Source: Pelagibius sp. (GTDB lineage: Bacteria > Pseudomonadota > Alphaproteobacteria > Kiloniellales > Kiloniellaceae). From it: a DNA stretch of 42,879 bases. The translations under genes and the position numbers were made by a program. The stretch covers positions 1 through 42,879 of the forward strand of contig JANQMC010000173.1 of NCBI GenBank assembly GCA_028280305.1, written 5' to 3'. The notes below the pieces were generated by a model, which ran no database searches, had not been told where the DNA came from, and was given only the letters and a program-made list of their open reading frames with translations. This document shows positions 24,083-31,754 of this stretch, in pieces. How positions within the stretch are numbered: position 1 is the stretch's first letter; each line of letters starts with the position of its first letter.

Positions 24083-25111
24083 TCAGGCGGCGAGATCGAA
24101 AAGCCAGCCCGCCGCGAGCGAGCCGGCAACTGCGAGAGTCAGGTACAGCAGGAAGGGTTTTGCCCTGAGAACCGGAACGATGGCCAGAGCGCCCCAGATG
24201 CTGACCACGCCACCAGACACCAGGAAAGCCATGGCCGCGCCCGGCGACATGCCGTGGTCGATCAGGCCCCGGGTGAGCGGCAGGGCGGCGTAGCCGTCGA
24301 GGTAGGCCGGTGCACCCACGAATACGGCCAGCGGGACAGCCCATTTGGATTGGCTGCCGACATAAGCAGCCAGCGCCTGGGGTGCCAGCAGTTCGTGCAT
24401 CAGGTGTTCCGCTGCAAAGGCGAAGCCGAGGCAAACCAGAAGCAGTTTCGTCATCGCCCATATCTCTCTGCTGAATTGAGCACGCCGTTCTTGTTCCTTC
24501 CAGATGGCAAGCCGGAAAGGAGTGTCCGCACAGCATCCGCCGCCAAGGGCAGCAGCAAAGCCTTTCTGCCGCAACGGCGCCCGGGTCCAGGTGAAGGCGG
24601 ACAACGCGGCGGTGACCGCGCCGCCGAGCAGTCCAATGCCGAAAGCCGCCAGGGTTTTACCGATGGCGAAGTCGAAACCAAGCGTCGCTGCTGTGACCGC
24701 GAACATCGCCGGATCGGTGACGGGCGAGGAAAGCCAGAATGCCATGATCGGCGCCAGCGGCACGCCGGAGGCCAGCAGGCCTGCCATCAGGGGAAGGACG
24801 GCAACGCCGCAGACCGGTGTGATGGCGCCGACCGCCGCCGCGGCCAGGATTGCGAGGGCGCGGTTGCCTTCGAACACCCGTGCGATTTGTCCGCCGGCGC
24901 CGCTGGCATTCACCCAGGCCGATGCGAGGACGCCGGGAATGACGAGCGGAGCGATGTCCAGCATACCGCCGATCACGAATGACAGGGTCGCTGTGGCCTG
25001 TTGCGGGCTCCAAAGGTAGAGACCTAAAACAAAAGCCAGAGCGAGCAGGCCCCAGACCTTTGCTTTGCTGGTCGCTGGTTTCGACTCCCGCGTGATCTCG
25101 CTCATCGTCAT
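24083..25111 (-). CDS. DUF318/ArsP-type permease
   Basis: Polytopic membrane protein of the permease family that includes ArsP, an exporter of organoarsenicals; most members have no known substrate. The 342-residue protein has two related halves of about four helices each. Both carry a Pro/Gly-rich signature: AITPVCGVAVLPLMAGLLAS with SSPVTDP in the first half, and APAYLDGYAALPLTRGL in the second. The central cytoplasmic loop holds GGGCCADTP, whose Cys pair might bind a thiophilic ligand. The stop is 6 bp from the converging E1-like gene. The gene is divergent from a LysR regulator 79 bp away, its likely controller. Confidence 0.88.
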   Translation of the reverse strand: MTMSEITRESKPATSKAKVWGLLALAFVLGLYLWSPQQATATLSFVIGGMLDIAPLVIPGVLASAWVNASGAGGQIARVFEGNRALAILAAAAVGAITPVCGVAVLPLMAGLLASGVPLAPIMAFWLSSPVTDPAMFAVTAATLGFDFAIGKTLAAFGIGLLGGAVTAALSAFTWTRAPLRQKGFAAALGGGCCADTPFRLAIWKEQERRAQFSREIWAMTKLLLVCLGFAFAAEHLMHELLAPQALAAYVGSQSKWAVPLAVFVGAPAYLDGYAALPLTRGLIDHGMSPGAAMAFLVSGGVVSIWGALAIVPVLRAKPFLLYLTLAVAGSLAAGWLFDLAA

Positions 25112-25151
25112 TTTCCGTCAGGAAACCCAATTGCACCAAACGCTAGCCTGC

Positions 25152-25183
25152 GCCTATGCTTCTGAAAAATGAATAATATAGGC
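25152..25183. promoter_or_regulatory. Inverted repeat in the permease/LysR divergent region
   Basis: GCCTAT (25152-25157) and ATAGGC (25178-25183) form a 6-bp dyad around a 20-bp AT-rich centre, ending next to the ribosome site of the LysR gene. The position fits autoregulation by LysR, but the motif is short and no clear T-N11-A box was assigned. Confidence 0.35.
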
Positions 25184-25190
25184 AGGAGTT

Positions 25191-26078
25191 ATGAGTCCAA
25201 ACGATAGGTCGAGGTCCCCCGAGAGACTGGACAGCGAGTTGTTGCGCACCTTTCTGGCCGTTGCGGAGGCCGGCAGCGTCTCCGGCGGGGCCGAACGGAT
25301 ACTGCGGTCGCAGTCAGCGGCCAGCCTGCAGATCAAGCGGCTGGAGGGTCTCTTGGGCACCCCGGTCTTCGAGCGGCATGCGCGCGGTGTTTCACTCACC
25401 GCAACCGGCGAGAAACTGCAGCCCCTGGCGCAGCAGGTCGCCGACCTGCTGGATACTGCAATCGGCGATCTGAGGTCAGACGGCCTCGAAGGATCTCTGC
25501 GTATCGGCGTTCCGGACGAATATGGTGAGGCTGTCCTACCCAGGATCGTCGCCCGCTTTGCCCGCCATCATCCACGTGTGGAATTGGTCGTACGCTGTGC
25601 CTTCAGCGCCGACTTCCCCTCCGCACTTTCGCAAGGTGAACTCGATTTGGCGGTGCATGCCGTTGAGACAACACCGCCTGCTTCGCAGATCCTCGCAAGA
25701 GAGAGGACCTATTGGGTCGGATCGCGGCTTCATTCGGTGCACGAGCAGGACCCGCTTCCCGTCGCGCTTTTCGATCGGGCGTGCTGGTGGCGCGACAGGG
25801 CCTTGCAATCGCTGGAAGCAGCCGGCCGGCGCTATCGTGTGGTCTACACAAGCGAAAGCGTGACGGGCGTTGTGGCCGCAATCGAGGCCGGTGTCGCCGT
25901 GGGCTTACTGGGAGAGAGTTCTTTGCGCGACGGCTTGCAGCCCTTGTCACCGGCGGAAGGCTTCCCGTCCATGCCGGAATCCCTATTGGTTTTGGAGAAA
26001 GGGCCCGGGGCCCGTTCCGCTGCCGGCAGAGCGATGGCCACGACAATCGTTGAAGCCTTCGCGCGGCATGGGTCGTGA
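25191..26078 (+). CDS. LysR-family transcriptional regulator
   Basis: DNA-binding regulator with an N-terminal winged helix and a C-terminal effector domain. The 295-residue protein starts at the ATG at 25191 with AGGAG just upstream. The HTH covers residues 11-70 (LDSELLRTFLAVAEAGS, then SQSAASLQIKRLEGLLG, then FERHARGVSLTATGEKL), and the effector domain starts near residue 100 (GSLRIGVPDEYGEAVLP). The sequence LDSELLRTFLAVAEAGS resembles a LysR group often found beside membrane transporters. It is divergent from the DUF318 permease, which it probably regulates. The ligand is unknown. Confidence 0.95.
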   Translation: MSPNDRSRSPERLDSELLRTFLAVAEAGSVSGGAERILRSQSAASLQIKRLEGLLGTPVFERHARGVSLTATGEKLQPLAQQVADLLDTAIGDLRSDGLEGSLRIGVPDEYGEAVLPRIVARFARHHPRVELVVRCAFSADFPSALSQGELDLAVHAVETTPPASQILARERTYWVGSRLHSVHEQDPLPVALFDRACWWRDRALQSLEAAGRRYRVVYTSESVTGVVAAIEAGVAVGLLGESSLRDGLQPLSPAEGFPSMPESLLVLEKGPGARSAAGRAMATTIVEAFARHGS

Positions 26079-26277
26079 CGTCCGTCCCTGGCGCCTCGTC
26101 CCGACGTCGGCCTCTGTTGCGAGCTTTGCTTACTGAAGTCCGGCGAAGCCGCGCATGTCAGATGTCGATGGGGAGCGCCCGACAATCGGCGCGATCCTAA
26201 GCGCTTTGCCGTTGCATTTGGCGCAGTTAAAGTATGCCGGCGGCGCGGAAACTCTGAACATGTGAAGCAGTTCGGGC

Positions 26278-27018
26278 ATGTACGATCCCAAAGGAAACGG
26301 CAGACAGAGAGCAGTCGAGGCTGTGCAGTTTGTCGAGGCGGAGCCGCCAGGTCATTTACGCGGCATCGTACATCGCTTTCTGGAGCTTAGGACAGACGGC
26401 GCGCTGTCAGAGGACTATCGGTTTCACGCCTTGCCGGACGCCTGCGTCTACATCGTTTTTGACCAGCGCAGTAGAAACGTTACAGGCGTCTCCAAGCTGC
26501 GGGCCGAGTCCGTGGAGTTCAACCTGGGCAGGTCGTTCCACTATGTGAACATCCGATTCTTGCCGGGCGTTTGGCAGCTGAGCCGCGAGCCGATTTCCCA
26601 TGGCATGGTGGACATGCCCTATGCGGGTGATCTACCGCTGGTCGATATAAACCACGACCTTTCCGGTCGCAGCTTTGCGGAGCAGCAGCCAATTCTGTCA
26701 GGACTCGTGGAGGAGCTGATGGAGAGCGGGTTGGTCGCCGTAAACCCAATGACCGAGAAGATACTTCAGAGCCTTGACGAGATTCATTCCGTTGCAGACA
26801 TGGCGGCTGTTTCAGATCTGTCGCCACGCCAGCTACAGCGCAGGCTCAAGCAAACCACGGGACTTGCGCCCCACGATTTCCTTAAGGTGCTGCGCCTGCA
26901 AGAGGCCTTGAACGGCAAGGACACATGGTCCTACGCCGACCAGTCGCATTTCATCCATTCCTTTCGCAAGGCGACAGGCTACACACCCGGCAGGTATTCT
27001 CGAAAGTTCGATGTCTGA
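26278..27018 (+). CDS. AraC-family transcriptional regulator
   Basis: Transcriptional regulator with an unknown-ligand N-terminal domain and C-terminal double HTH. The 246-residue product has the domain typical of short AraC proteins with PPGHLRGIVHRFLELR near the start and HYVNIRFLPGVWQL in the middle. The HTH_18 region starts at about residue 165 (SVADMAAVSDLSPRQLQRRL, then YADQSHFIHSFRKATGYTPG). The second half matches the consensus DQSHF...F in full. No strong ribosome site precedes the ATG at 26278. A VOC protein gene starts 67 bp downstream, an AraC-VOC pairing seen often in proteobacteria. The 199 bp upstream show no clear operator. Confidence 0.93.
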   Translation: MYDPKGNGRQRAVEAVQFVEAEPPGHLRGIVHRFLELRTDGALSEDYRFHALPDACVYIVFDQRSRNVTGVSKLRAESVEFNLGRSFHYVNIRFLPGVWQLSREPISHGMVDMPYAGDLPLVDINHDLSGRSFAEQQPILSGLVEELMESGLVAVNPMTEKILQSLDEIHSVADMAAVSDLSPRQLQRRLKQTTGLAPHDFLKVLRLQEALNGKDTWSYADQSHFIHSFRKATGYTPGRYSRKFDV

Positions 27019-27085
27019 AATCTACAATACACAGCAACTGCGCCTTGTTAGGTGACTAGCCTGGAGACAACAAACGGAGTTGACC

Positions 27086-27466
27086 ATGACCAGGATGAAC
27101 GCAGTCGGGTGGTTTGACATCTATGTGGGTGACCTGAGCCGGGCAGTGGCCTTCTATGAAACCGTGCTGGGTACCAAGCTTGAGCCAATGGGCGACCCCA
27201 CTGGTGAATCCCAGATGATGAGCTTTCCTGCCGACATGGGCGTATACGGGGCAGGGGGCGCTTTGACGAAGTCACCTCATGCCGCCGCCGGACCGGGCGG
27301 CACCGTTGTGTACTTTATGGCTGAAGACTGTGCGGTTGAGGAAGGCCGCGTCGCCGACGCAGGCGGCAAAGTTGTCAGATCAAAGTTCTCAATCGGAGAA
27401 TTTGGCTGGGTCACCCTTTGTCAGGACACTGAAGGCAATATCTTCGGCCTCAACTCTTTGAAATAG
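27086..27466 (+). CDS. VOC-superfamily (glyoxalase-like) protein
   Basis: Small single-domain member of the vicinal oxygen chelate fold, which includes glyoxalases, dioxygenases and antibiotic-binding proteins. I choose the ATG at 27086 (126 residues), with GGAG 6 nt upstream. Key features are GWFDIYVGDLSRAVAFYETVLG at the N-terminus, PGGTVVYFMAEDCAVEEG in the middle and the closing strand GWVTLCQDTEGNIFGLNS. The metal ligands of glyoxalase I are not all evident, so catalytic activity is uncertain. A weak terminator follows at once. It probably shares a transcript with the AraC gene. Confidence 0.92.
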   Translation: MTRMNAVGWFDIYVGDLSRAVAFYETVLGTKLEPMGDPTGESQMMSFPADMGVYGAGGALTKSPHAAAGPGGTVVYFMAEDCAVEEGRVADAGGKVVRSKFSIGEFGWVTLCQDTEGNIFGLNSLK

Positions 27467-27476
27467 AGTCTTTTTT
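27453..27476 (+). terminator. Weak intrinsic terminator after VOC gene
   Basis: ACTCT (27453-27457) and AGAGT (27465-27469) form a 5-bp stem over the stop codon, with a 7-nt loop, followed by C and six T (27471-27476). The stem is short but the T-tract is complete. Confidence 0.45.
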
Positions 27477-27572
27477 AACGCGGCGTGCTGAGGGCCATAT
27501 CAAGCATATGTGTTGAATGTGCCGGCAGCCTGGCAGGCGTCGCTGCTGAAATAGGACTGTCGTTTACAGGGA

Positions 27573-27592
27573 CGCGAAGCCCGCGCTTCGCG
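27573..27592. promoter_or_regulatory. GC-rich hairpin upstream of Rieske oxygenase gene
   Basis: CGCGAAGC (27573-27580) and GCTTCGCG (27585-27592) form a perfect 8-bp inverted repeat with a CCGC loop, 35 bp before the start codon. It could be an operator for the TetR-type protein encoded downstream or an mRNA leader structure. There is no T-tract. Confidence 0.5.
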
Positions 27593-27627
27593 CGCCAGAC
27601 TGTTGCCTCTGAACCGAGGAGGCTGGC

Positions 27628-28800
27628 ATGAGCACCTGGTTGCCGCGGGAGATCGAGGCACGACGTGACGCCCTGCTGCGCGTTTTAAAGCCTATAGAAG
27701 AGGCAAGCGGCCTGCCGAACGAGGCCTATACCGCCGATGGATTCGCGGCCCTGGAACGGGATCTGGTTCTCGCTCGCGGCTGGGCCTGTATCGGGGTCGG
27801 CGCCTGGGTGCCGGAGCCCGGCGACCTCCGGCCGGTGAAGCTGCTCGGCCTGCCCCTGCTGATGCTGCGTGACCGCGCCGGCGCGGTGAAGGTCTTCCAC
27901 AACGTCTGCAGTCACCGGGGGTTGGAACTGGTGTCTCAACCCTGCCGCTCCAAGGGGCTGATCCGCTGCCCCTATCATTCCTGGAGCTACGGCCTGGACG
28001 GGACCTTGAAGGCGACGCCCTTCATCGGCGGTCCCGGCACCCGCGACTGTGCGGGCTTCGACAAGGCGAAGCACGGCCTGAAGCCGGTGCGTGCAGCCGT
28101 CTGGTGCGATGCCGTCTTCGTCGACCTTTCCGGCGAGGCTGAGGACTTCGAAAGCTTCATCGCGCCGCTTGCCGAACGCTGGCGCGCCTTTGACGCTGCG
28201 CGTCTGCATCACGGCGGTCCGGACTCGCGCTTCACTATCGAGCTGAACTGCAACTGGAAACTGGCGGTCGAGAACTACTGCGAGGCCTACCACCTGCCGT
28301 GGATACACCCGGGCCTCAATCAGTATTCCCGCCTGGAAGACCATTACAACGTGGCGGTCGACAGTCACATGGCGGGGCAGGGCTCCACGGCCTATCGCCC
28401 AACCCTCAGCGACGATGGCCGTGCCTTTCCCGAGCACCCGGATCTGCCTGAACAGTGGCAGGGCGCCGCCGAATACCTGGCGCTGTTTCCCAATGTGCTG
28501 TTCGGTGTTCATGCCGACCACTTTTACGCCGTCGTGCTGGAACCCTTGGGGCCGGACCGTACGCGGGAACACTTCGAGATCTATTACTTCGACAAAGCAG
28601 CCTTGGGTGACGACCTCGCAGACCTGCGTGTCGCCAACACCCATCAATGGCGCGGTATCTTCGAAGAGGATCGCGGCGTGGTCGAGGGTATGCAGGCCGG
28701 GCGCGCCTCGCCGGCTTTTGAAGGCGGCGTTTTTTCGCCTGTTATGGACGGCCCGACCCATTGCTTCCACCAGTGGATGGCAAGCAGGTTGCTCGGCTGA
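27628..28800 (+). CDS. Rieske-type ring-hydroxylating oxygenase, alpha subunit
   Basis: Oxygenase component that uses a Rieske [2Fe-2S] cluster and a mononuclear iron to hydroxylate or demethylate its substrate. The 390-residue protein has the Rieske motif Cys94-Ser-His96 ... Cys114-Pro-Tyr-His117. In the SRPBCC catalytic domain Glu219-Ala-Tyr-His222 and His227 (in NYCEAYHLPWIHPG) give the bridging acid and iron ligands. Relatives include choline/carnitine monooxygenase-type demethylases as well as aromatic dioxygenases. No reductase or ferredoxin gene is adjacent, so the electron donor must be elsewhere. The ATG at 27628 follows GAGGAGG by 5 nt. Substrate is not readable; N-methyl compounds are a reasonable guess given the oxidases at 38-43 kb. 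Confidence 0.93.
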   Translation: MSTWLPREIEARRDALLRVLKPIEEASGLPNEAYTADGFAALERDLVLARGWACIGVGAWVPEPGDLRPVKLLGLPLLMLRDRAGAVKVFHNVCSHRGLELVSQPCRSKGLIRCPYHSWSYGLDGTLKATPFIGGPGTRDCAGFDKAKHGLKPVRAAVWCDAVFVDLSGEAEDFESFIAPLAERWRAFDAARLHHGGPDSRFTIELNCNWKLAVENYCEAYHLPWIHPGLNQYSRLEDHYNVAVDSHMAGQGSTAYRPTLSDDGRAFPEHPDLPEQWQGAAEYLALFPNVLFGVHADHFYAVVLEPLGPDRTREHFEIYYFDKAALGDDLADLRVANTHQWRGIFEEDRGVVEGMQAGRASPAFEGGVFSPVMDGPTHCFHQWMASRLLG

Positions 28801-28901
28801 GGCTGGGCATAGCGTCCAGGGGTATCTCCGGAAGCTGTGGACAGCCTCCCTCCTCAGGTCGTAGCATCCAACTGAGATGCAACGTCCACAGGAGACACCT
28901 T

Positions 28902-29615
28902 TTGGCCGCTGCAAAGCCAGGGTCTGAAAAGCAGCACGCCGGCGCCGGCAAGGGCGCGCCGCGTAGGACGCAAGCTCCCAAGGCCGCCGCGGACCAGGAG
29001 CGGGCCGCGCTACGGCTCCGGATCATCGAGACAGCGCTGGACATCGCCGAGGACTGGGGCTGGTACGACATCCGCCTGCACCACGTGGCCGAACGGTTAA
29101 AGGTGCCGCTGACGGTCATCCGTTCGGAGTTTCGCGATGGCGATGCCATTGCCGATGCTTGGATCGCACGGGCCGATGACGCGATGCTCGCCCAGCCTGC
29201 GAGGGGGTTCGCCGCGCTGCCAGCGGAAGAGCGCCTGCAGATCAGCCTGGAGGCCTGGCTGGATGCTCTGGCGCCGCATCGCAAGGTGACGGCGGAAATG
29301 TTTGGGGCCAAGCTCTGGCCGGTGCATGTGCACCATAACCTCAAACTCATTACCTGGACGTCGCGCACGGTGCAGTGGTGGCGCGAGGCTGCGCTGCTCG
29401 ACGGTGAGGGACAACGCCGTTCGATCGAAGAGATCGGCATGACGTTGATCTTTCTCTCCACCCTTGCGCGATGGTGCCGCGACCGCTCGGAAGGACAGGT
29501 TCGGACCAAGGCCTTCCTGCAGCGGAGCCTCAAGCGCGCCGACGGCCTTATGGCCTGCGCCTATAGATCGCCAGGCAGGGTGGTTGGTAAATTGTTACAG
29601 ACCGGCGGGCGCTAA
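28902..29615 (+). CDS. TetR/COQ9-fold protein, probable TetR-type regulator
   Basis: The start is a TTG at 28902, supported by AGGAG 7 nt upstream (237 residues). Residues 1-35 are a basic Ala/Lys-rich tail. A TetR-like DNA-binding region follows: LRLRIIETALDIAEDWGWYD, then IRLHHVAERLKVPLTVIRSEF. The C-terminal helices (LIFLSTLARWCRDRSEGQVR, then AFLQRSLKRADGL) resemble those of COQ9, itself a TetR-fold lipid-binding protein. It may be a regulator of the Rieske gene or a COQ9-like accessory protein. It starts 101 bp after the Rieske stop on the same strand. Confidence 0.7.
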   Translation: MAAAKPGSEKQHAGAGKGAPRRTQAPKAAADQERAALRLRIIETALDIAEDWGWYDIRLHHVAERLKVPLTVIRSEFRDGDAIADAWIARADDAMLAQPARGFAALPAEERLQISLEAWLDALAPHRKVTAEMFGAKLWPVHVHHNLKLITWTSRTVQWWREAALLDGEGQRRSIEEIGMTLIFLSTLARWCRDRSEGQVRTKAFLQRSLKRADGLMACAYRSPGRVVGKLLQTGGR

Positions 29616-29648
29616 CACTCCCAGCCTTTGACGAGATATGGCACTCTT

Positions 29649-29666
29649 AAGAAACCTGAGTTTCTT
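29649..29666. other. Inverted repeat between TetR-like and dehydrogenase genes
   Basis: AAGAAAC (29649-29655), loop CTGA, GTTTCTT (29660-29666), flanked by CTC and GAG. It lies 34 bp after the TetR-like stop and 48 bp before the next start codon. No T-tract follows, so it may be an operator or a processing stem. Confidence 0.4.
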
Positions 29667-29713
29667 GAGGTGGCAAAACGCCGCCAATTCAAAAACAGAA
29701 GTGGGGAAGCGAG

Positions 29714-30604
29714 ATGCTGAATTGCGGCGTTGTCGGGCTTGGCGATATGGGAAGCGGCTTGGCGAAGAATTTGATTGCCCAGGGCTTTGCGACCAGCGGC
29801 TTCGACCTTTCGAAAGAACGTATGGATGCCTTCGTGGCTTTGGGCGGAACGGCAGCGTCAGGCCTGGCCGACGTCGGACGTGCGGCGGATGTTGTTTTCG
29901 TGATGGTCATGACCGGTGCTCAGGCCAAGGCGGTGATTCTGGGCGACGACGGACTTGCCGCGGCCATGAGCGCCGGTTCGGTGATCGTCCTCAGCGCGAC
30001 CATTCATGCCGCCGAGGCGCGGGAGATCGGCGAAGGTCTTGCCGGGAGCGAGATCGATCTGATCGACTCGCCCGTCAGCGGGGGTTTCCCCGGCGCGCAG
30101 GGTGGCACGCTGACGATGATGGCGGCCGGCAGCGATGCCGCCATGGAAAAGGCGCGCCCGGCGATGGAGGCGGTCAGCAAGACCATTCACCGGGTCGGCG
30201 ATGCACCGGGCATGGGACAGACCGTAAAGGCCTGCCTTCAGTCGTTGATCGGCGGTATTTTCTCGGCGACTTTCGAAGCGGCGGCGCTGGCGGCCAAGGC
30301 CGGGGTCAGCGGACAAGTGCTTTACGACGTGGTCTCCACCTCCAGCGCCGGCTGCACGGCGGCCAATACGGCGCTGGAGAAAATCATCGACCGCGAATTC
30401 GTCGGCACGGGCAGCCATATCGCGACAATGTACAAGGACTTGACCATCAGCCTGGATCTGGCACGTGACCTGGGGGTGCCGCTGTTCACCGCCAGTGCGG
30501 CGATGCAGCTTTTCCAGGCTGGAAAGACCAAGCACCCGGACGGCGACAACTGGATCGTCACCCGGGTGATGGAGGATATCGTCGGCGCCGAGTTGAAACG
30601 CTGA
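29714..30604 (+). CDS. NAD(P)-dependent beta-hydroxyacid dehydrogenase (3-hydroxyisobutyrate dehydrogenase family)
   Basis: Oxidises or reduces a 3-hydroxy (or threonate-like) acid. The 296-residue protein has the dinucleotide fold motif GVVGLGDMGSG (5-15), the substrate motif DSPVSGGFPGAQ (118-129) and the catalytic Lys172 in GQTVKACLQS. The C-terminal domain carries YKDLTISLDLARDLGVP, the conserved KDL helix. The D or E after the Rossmann beta2 strand (SGFDLSKER) favours NAD over NADP. Relatives include LtnD, GarR and HIBADH; the substrate cannot be chosen from sequence. It lies 98 bp after the TetR-like gene, so it may belong to the Rieske gene set. GGGGAAG precedes the ATG. Confidence 0.93.
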   Translation: MLNCGVVGLGDMGSGLAKNLIAQGFATSGFDLSKERMDAFVALGGTAASGLADVGRAADVVFVMVMTGAQAKAVILGDDGLAAAMSAGSVIVLSATIHAAEAREIGEGLAGSEIDLIDSPVSGGFPGAQGGTLTMMAAGSDAAMEKARPAMEAVSKTIHRVGDAPGMGQTVKACLQSLIGGIFSATFEAAALAAKAGVSGQVLYDVVSTSSAGCTAANTALEKIIDREFVGTGSHIATMYKDLTISLDLARDLGVPLFTASAAMQLFQAGKTKHPDGDNWIVTRVMEDIVGAELKR

Positions 30605-30762
30605 GGCGGTAGTCTGTTCCGGCGAATCCGTACCTGAATGCCTTTAGGGGCCGGTTCTCGAGCCATCCGACAAGGCGATTATCACGCCGGGCTACAAGCT
30701 TAAGGAGAGGTGGACTCCGATCTGACCTCTTGTCGCGGCCGCGCAAACAAACCGAAGCATTC

Positions 30763-30780
30763 TTGTCATCATACCGTCAT
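30763..30780 (+). promoter_or_regulatory. Pho box upstream of phnC
   Basis: TTGTCAT-CATA-CCGTCAT matches the PhoB box (CTGTCAT, 4 bp, CTGTCAT) at 12 of 14 defined positions. It ends 61 bp before the phnC start. A weak -10 (TGTAGA, 30789-30794) follows. Phosphonate uptake operons are classic Pho-regulon members, so induction by phosphate starvation through PhoBR is expected. Confidence 0.75.
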
Positions 30781-30841
30781 GGGCGGGCTGTAGAGCTTGG
30801 GCCGTTACGACTGACGTCGTTCGGCTCAGGGGGCTCTTCGT

Positions 30842-31714
30842 ATGTCCATCATCGCGTTGTCGCGTACCAACAAGTCTTTCGGCGAGAAGACCGTCTTGCA
30901 TGATGTCGACCTTGAGGTCGGCGAAGGGGAGATGGTCGGCCTCATCGGTGCTTCCGGCTCCGGGAAGTCGACCTTGATCCGCCTGATCTGCGGGCTGGAG
31001 AACATGGACCGCGGGAAAGGCGGCCGCATCGCGCTCTTCGGCAGAGAGACCCAAAAAGACGGCCGCTTCACTTCTCACAGCGAAGCGCTGCGCCGCGACG
31101 TGGGCGTGATCTTTCAGCAGTTCAACTTGATCTCCCGCCTCTCGCTGTTGACCAACGTGCTGGCTGGGCGACTCGGCCGCATTCCACGCTGGCGCGGGAC
31201 CGCGGGCCTGTTCCCGAAAACGGACAGAGTGAAGGCGTTGCAGGCTTTGGAGCGCGTCGGCCTGATTGAGCAGGCGCATCAGCGCGCTTCCACGCTTTCC
31301 GGCGGCCAACAGCAACGCGGCGCCATCGCGCGGGTGCTGACACAGGAAGCCCGGCTCATTCTCGCCGATGAGCCGATTGCCTCGCTCGACCCGGCTTCGG
31401 CCAAGCTCGTCATGTCGACGCTGCGCCAGATCAACCGACAGGACAGGACGACGGTAATCGTCTCCCTGCACCAGATTGACCATGCCTTCGAACACTGCGA
31501 CCGCATCATTGCGCTGAAGGCGGGGCGGGTCATCCACAATGGCCCGACCGGGGGGATCACGCCCGACGACATTGCCGACCTCTATGGCGTCGAGGCGGGG
31601 AGCCTCGACCTCATCAAGGCCAAGCCGGCCAGGCCGGAAGCCGTTCCGCTGCGTCCCGGCAACGGCCTTGATCACCAGGACGACCTTGCCGCGCGAGTCG
31701 CGGTCGGCGTCTGA
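30842..31714 (+). CDS. phnC: Phosphonate ABC transporter ATP-binding protein
   Basis: ATPase of the phosphonate importer PhnCDE; cytoplasmic face of the inner membrane. The 290-residue protein has Walker A GASGSGKST (36-44), signature LSGGQQQR (152-159), Walker B LILADEP (172-178) and the PhnC-typical FQQFNLISRLSLLTNVLAGRLG (91-112). The C-terminal extension beyond the ATPase core (about residues 255-290) is longer than in E. coli PhnC and has no recognised motif. It is first in phnC-phnD-phnE, with a Pho box upstream. phnD starts 40 bp downstream. Confidence 0.96.
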   Translation: MSIIALSRTNKSFGEKTVLHDVDLEVGEGEMVGLIGASGSGKSTLIRLICGLENMDRGKGGRIALFGRETQKDGRFTSHSEALRRDVGVIFQQFNLISRLSLLTNVLAGRLGRIPRWRGTAGLFPKTDRVKALQALERVGLIEQAHQRASTLSGGQQQRGAIARVLTQEARLILADEPIASLDPASAKLVMSTLRQINRQDRTTVIVSLHQIDHAFEHCDRIIALKAGRVIHNGPTGGITPDDIADLYGVEAGSLDLIKAKPARPEAVPLRPGNGLDHQDDLAARVAVGV

Positions 31715-31754
31715 ATTTCACTTCGCTTTCGTATCAGGGAAACAGGAGCATCCA

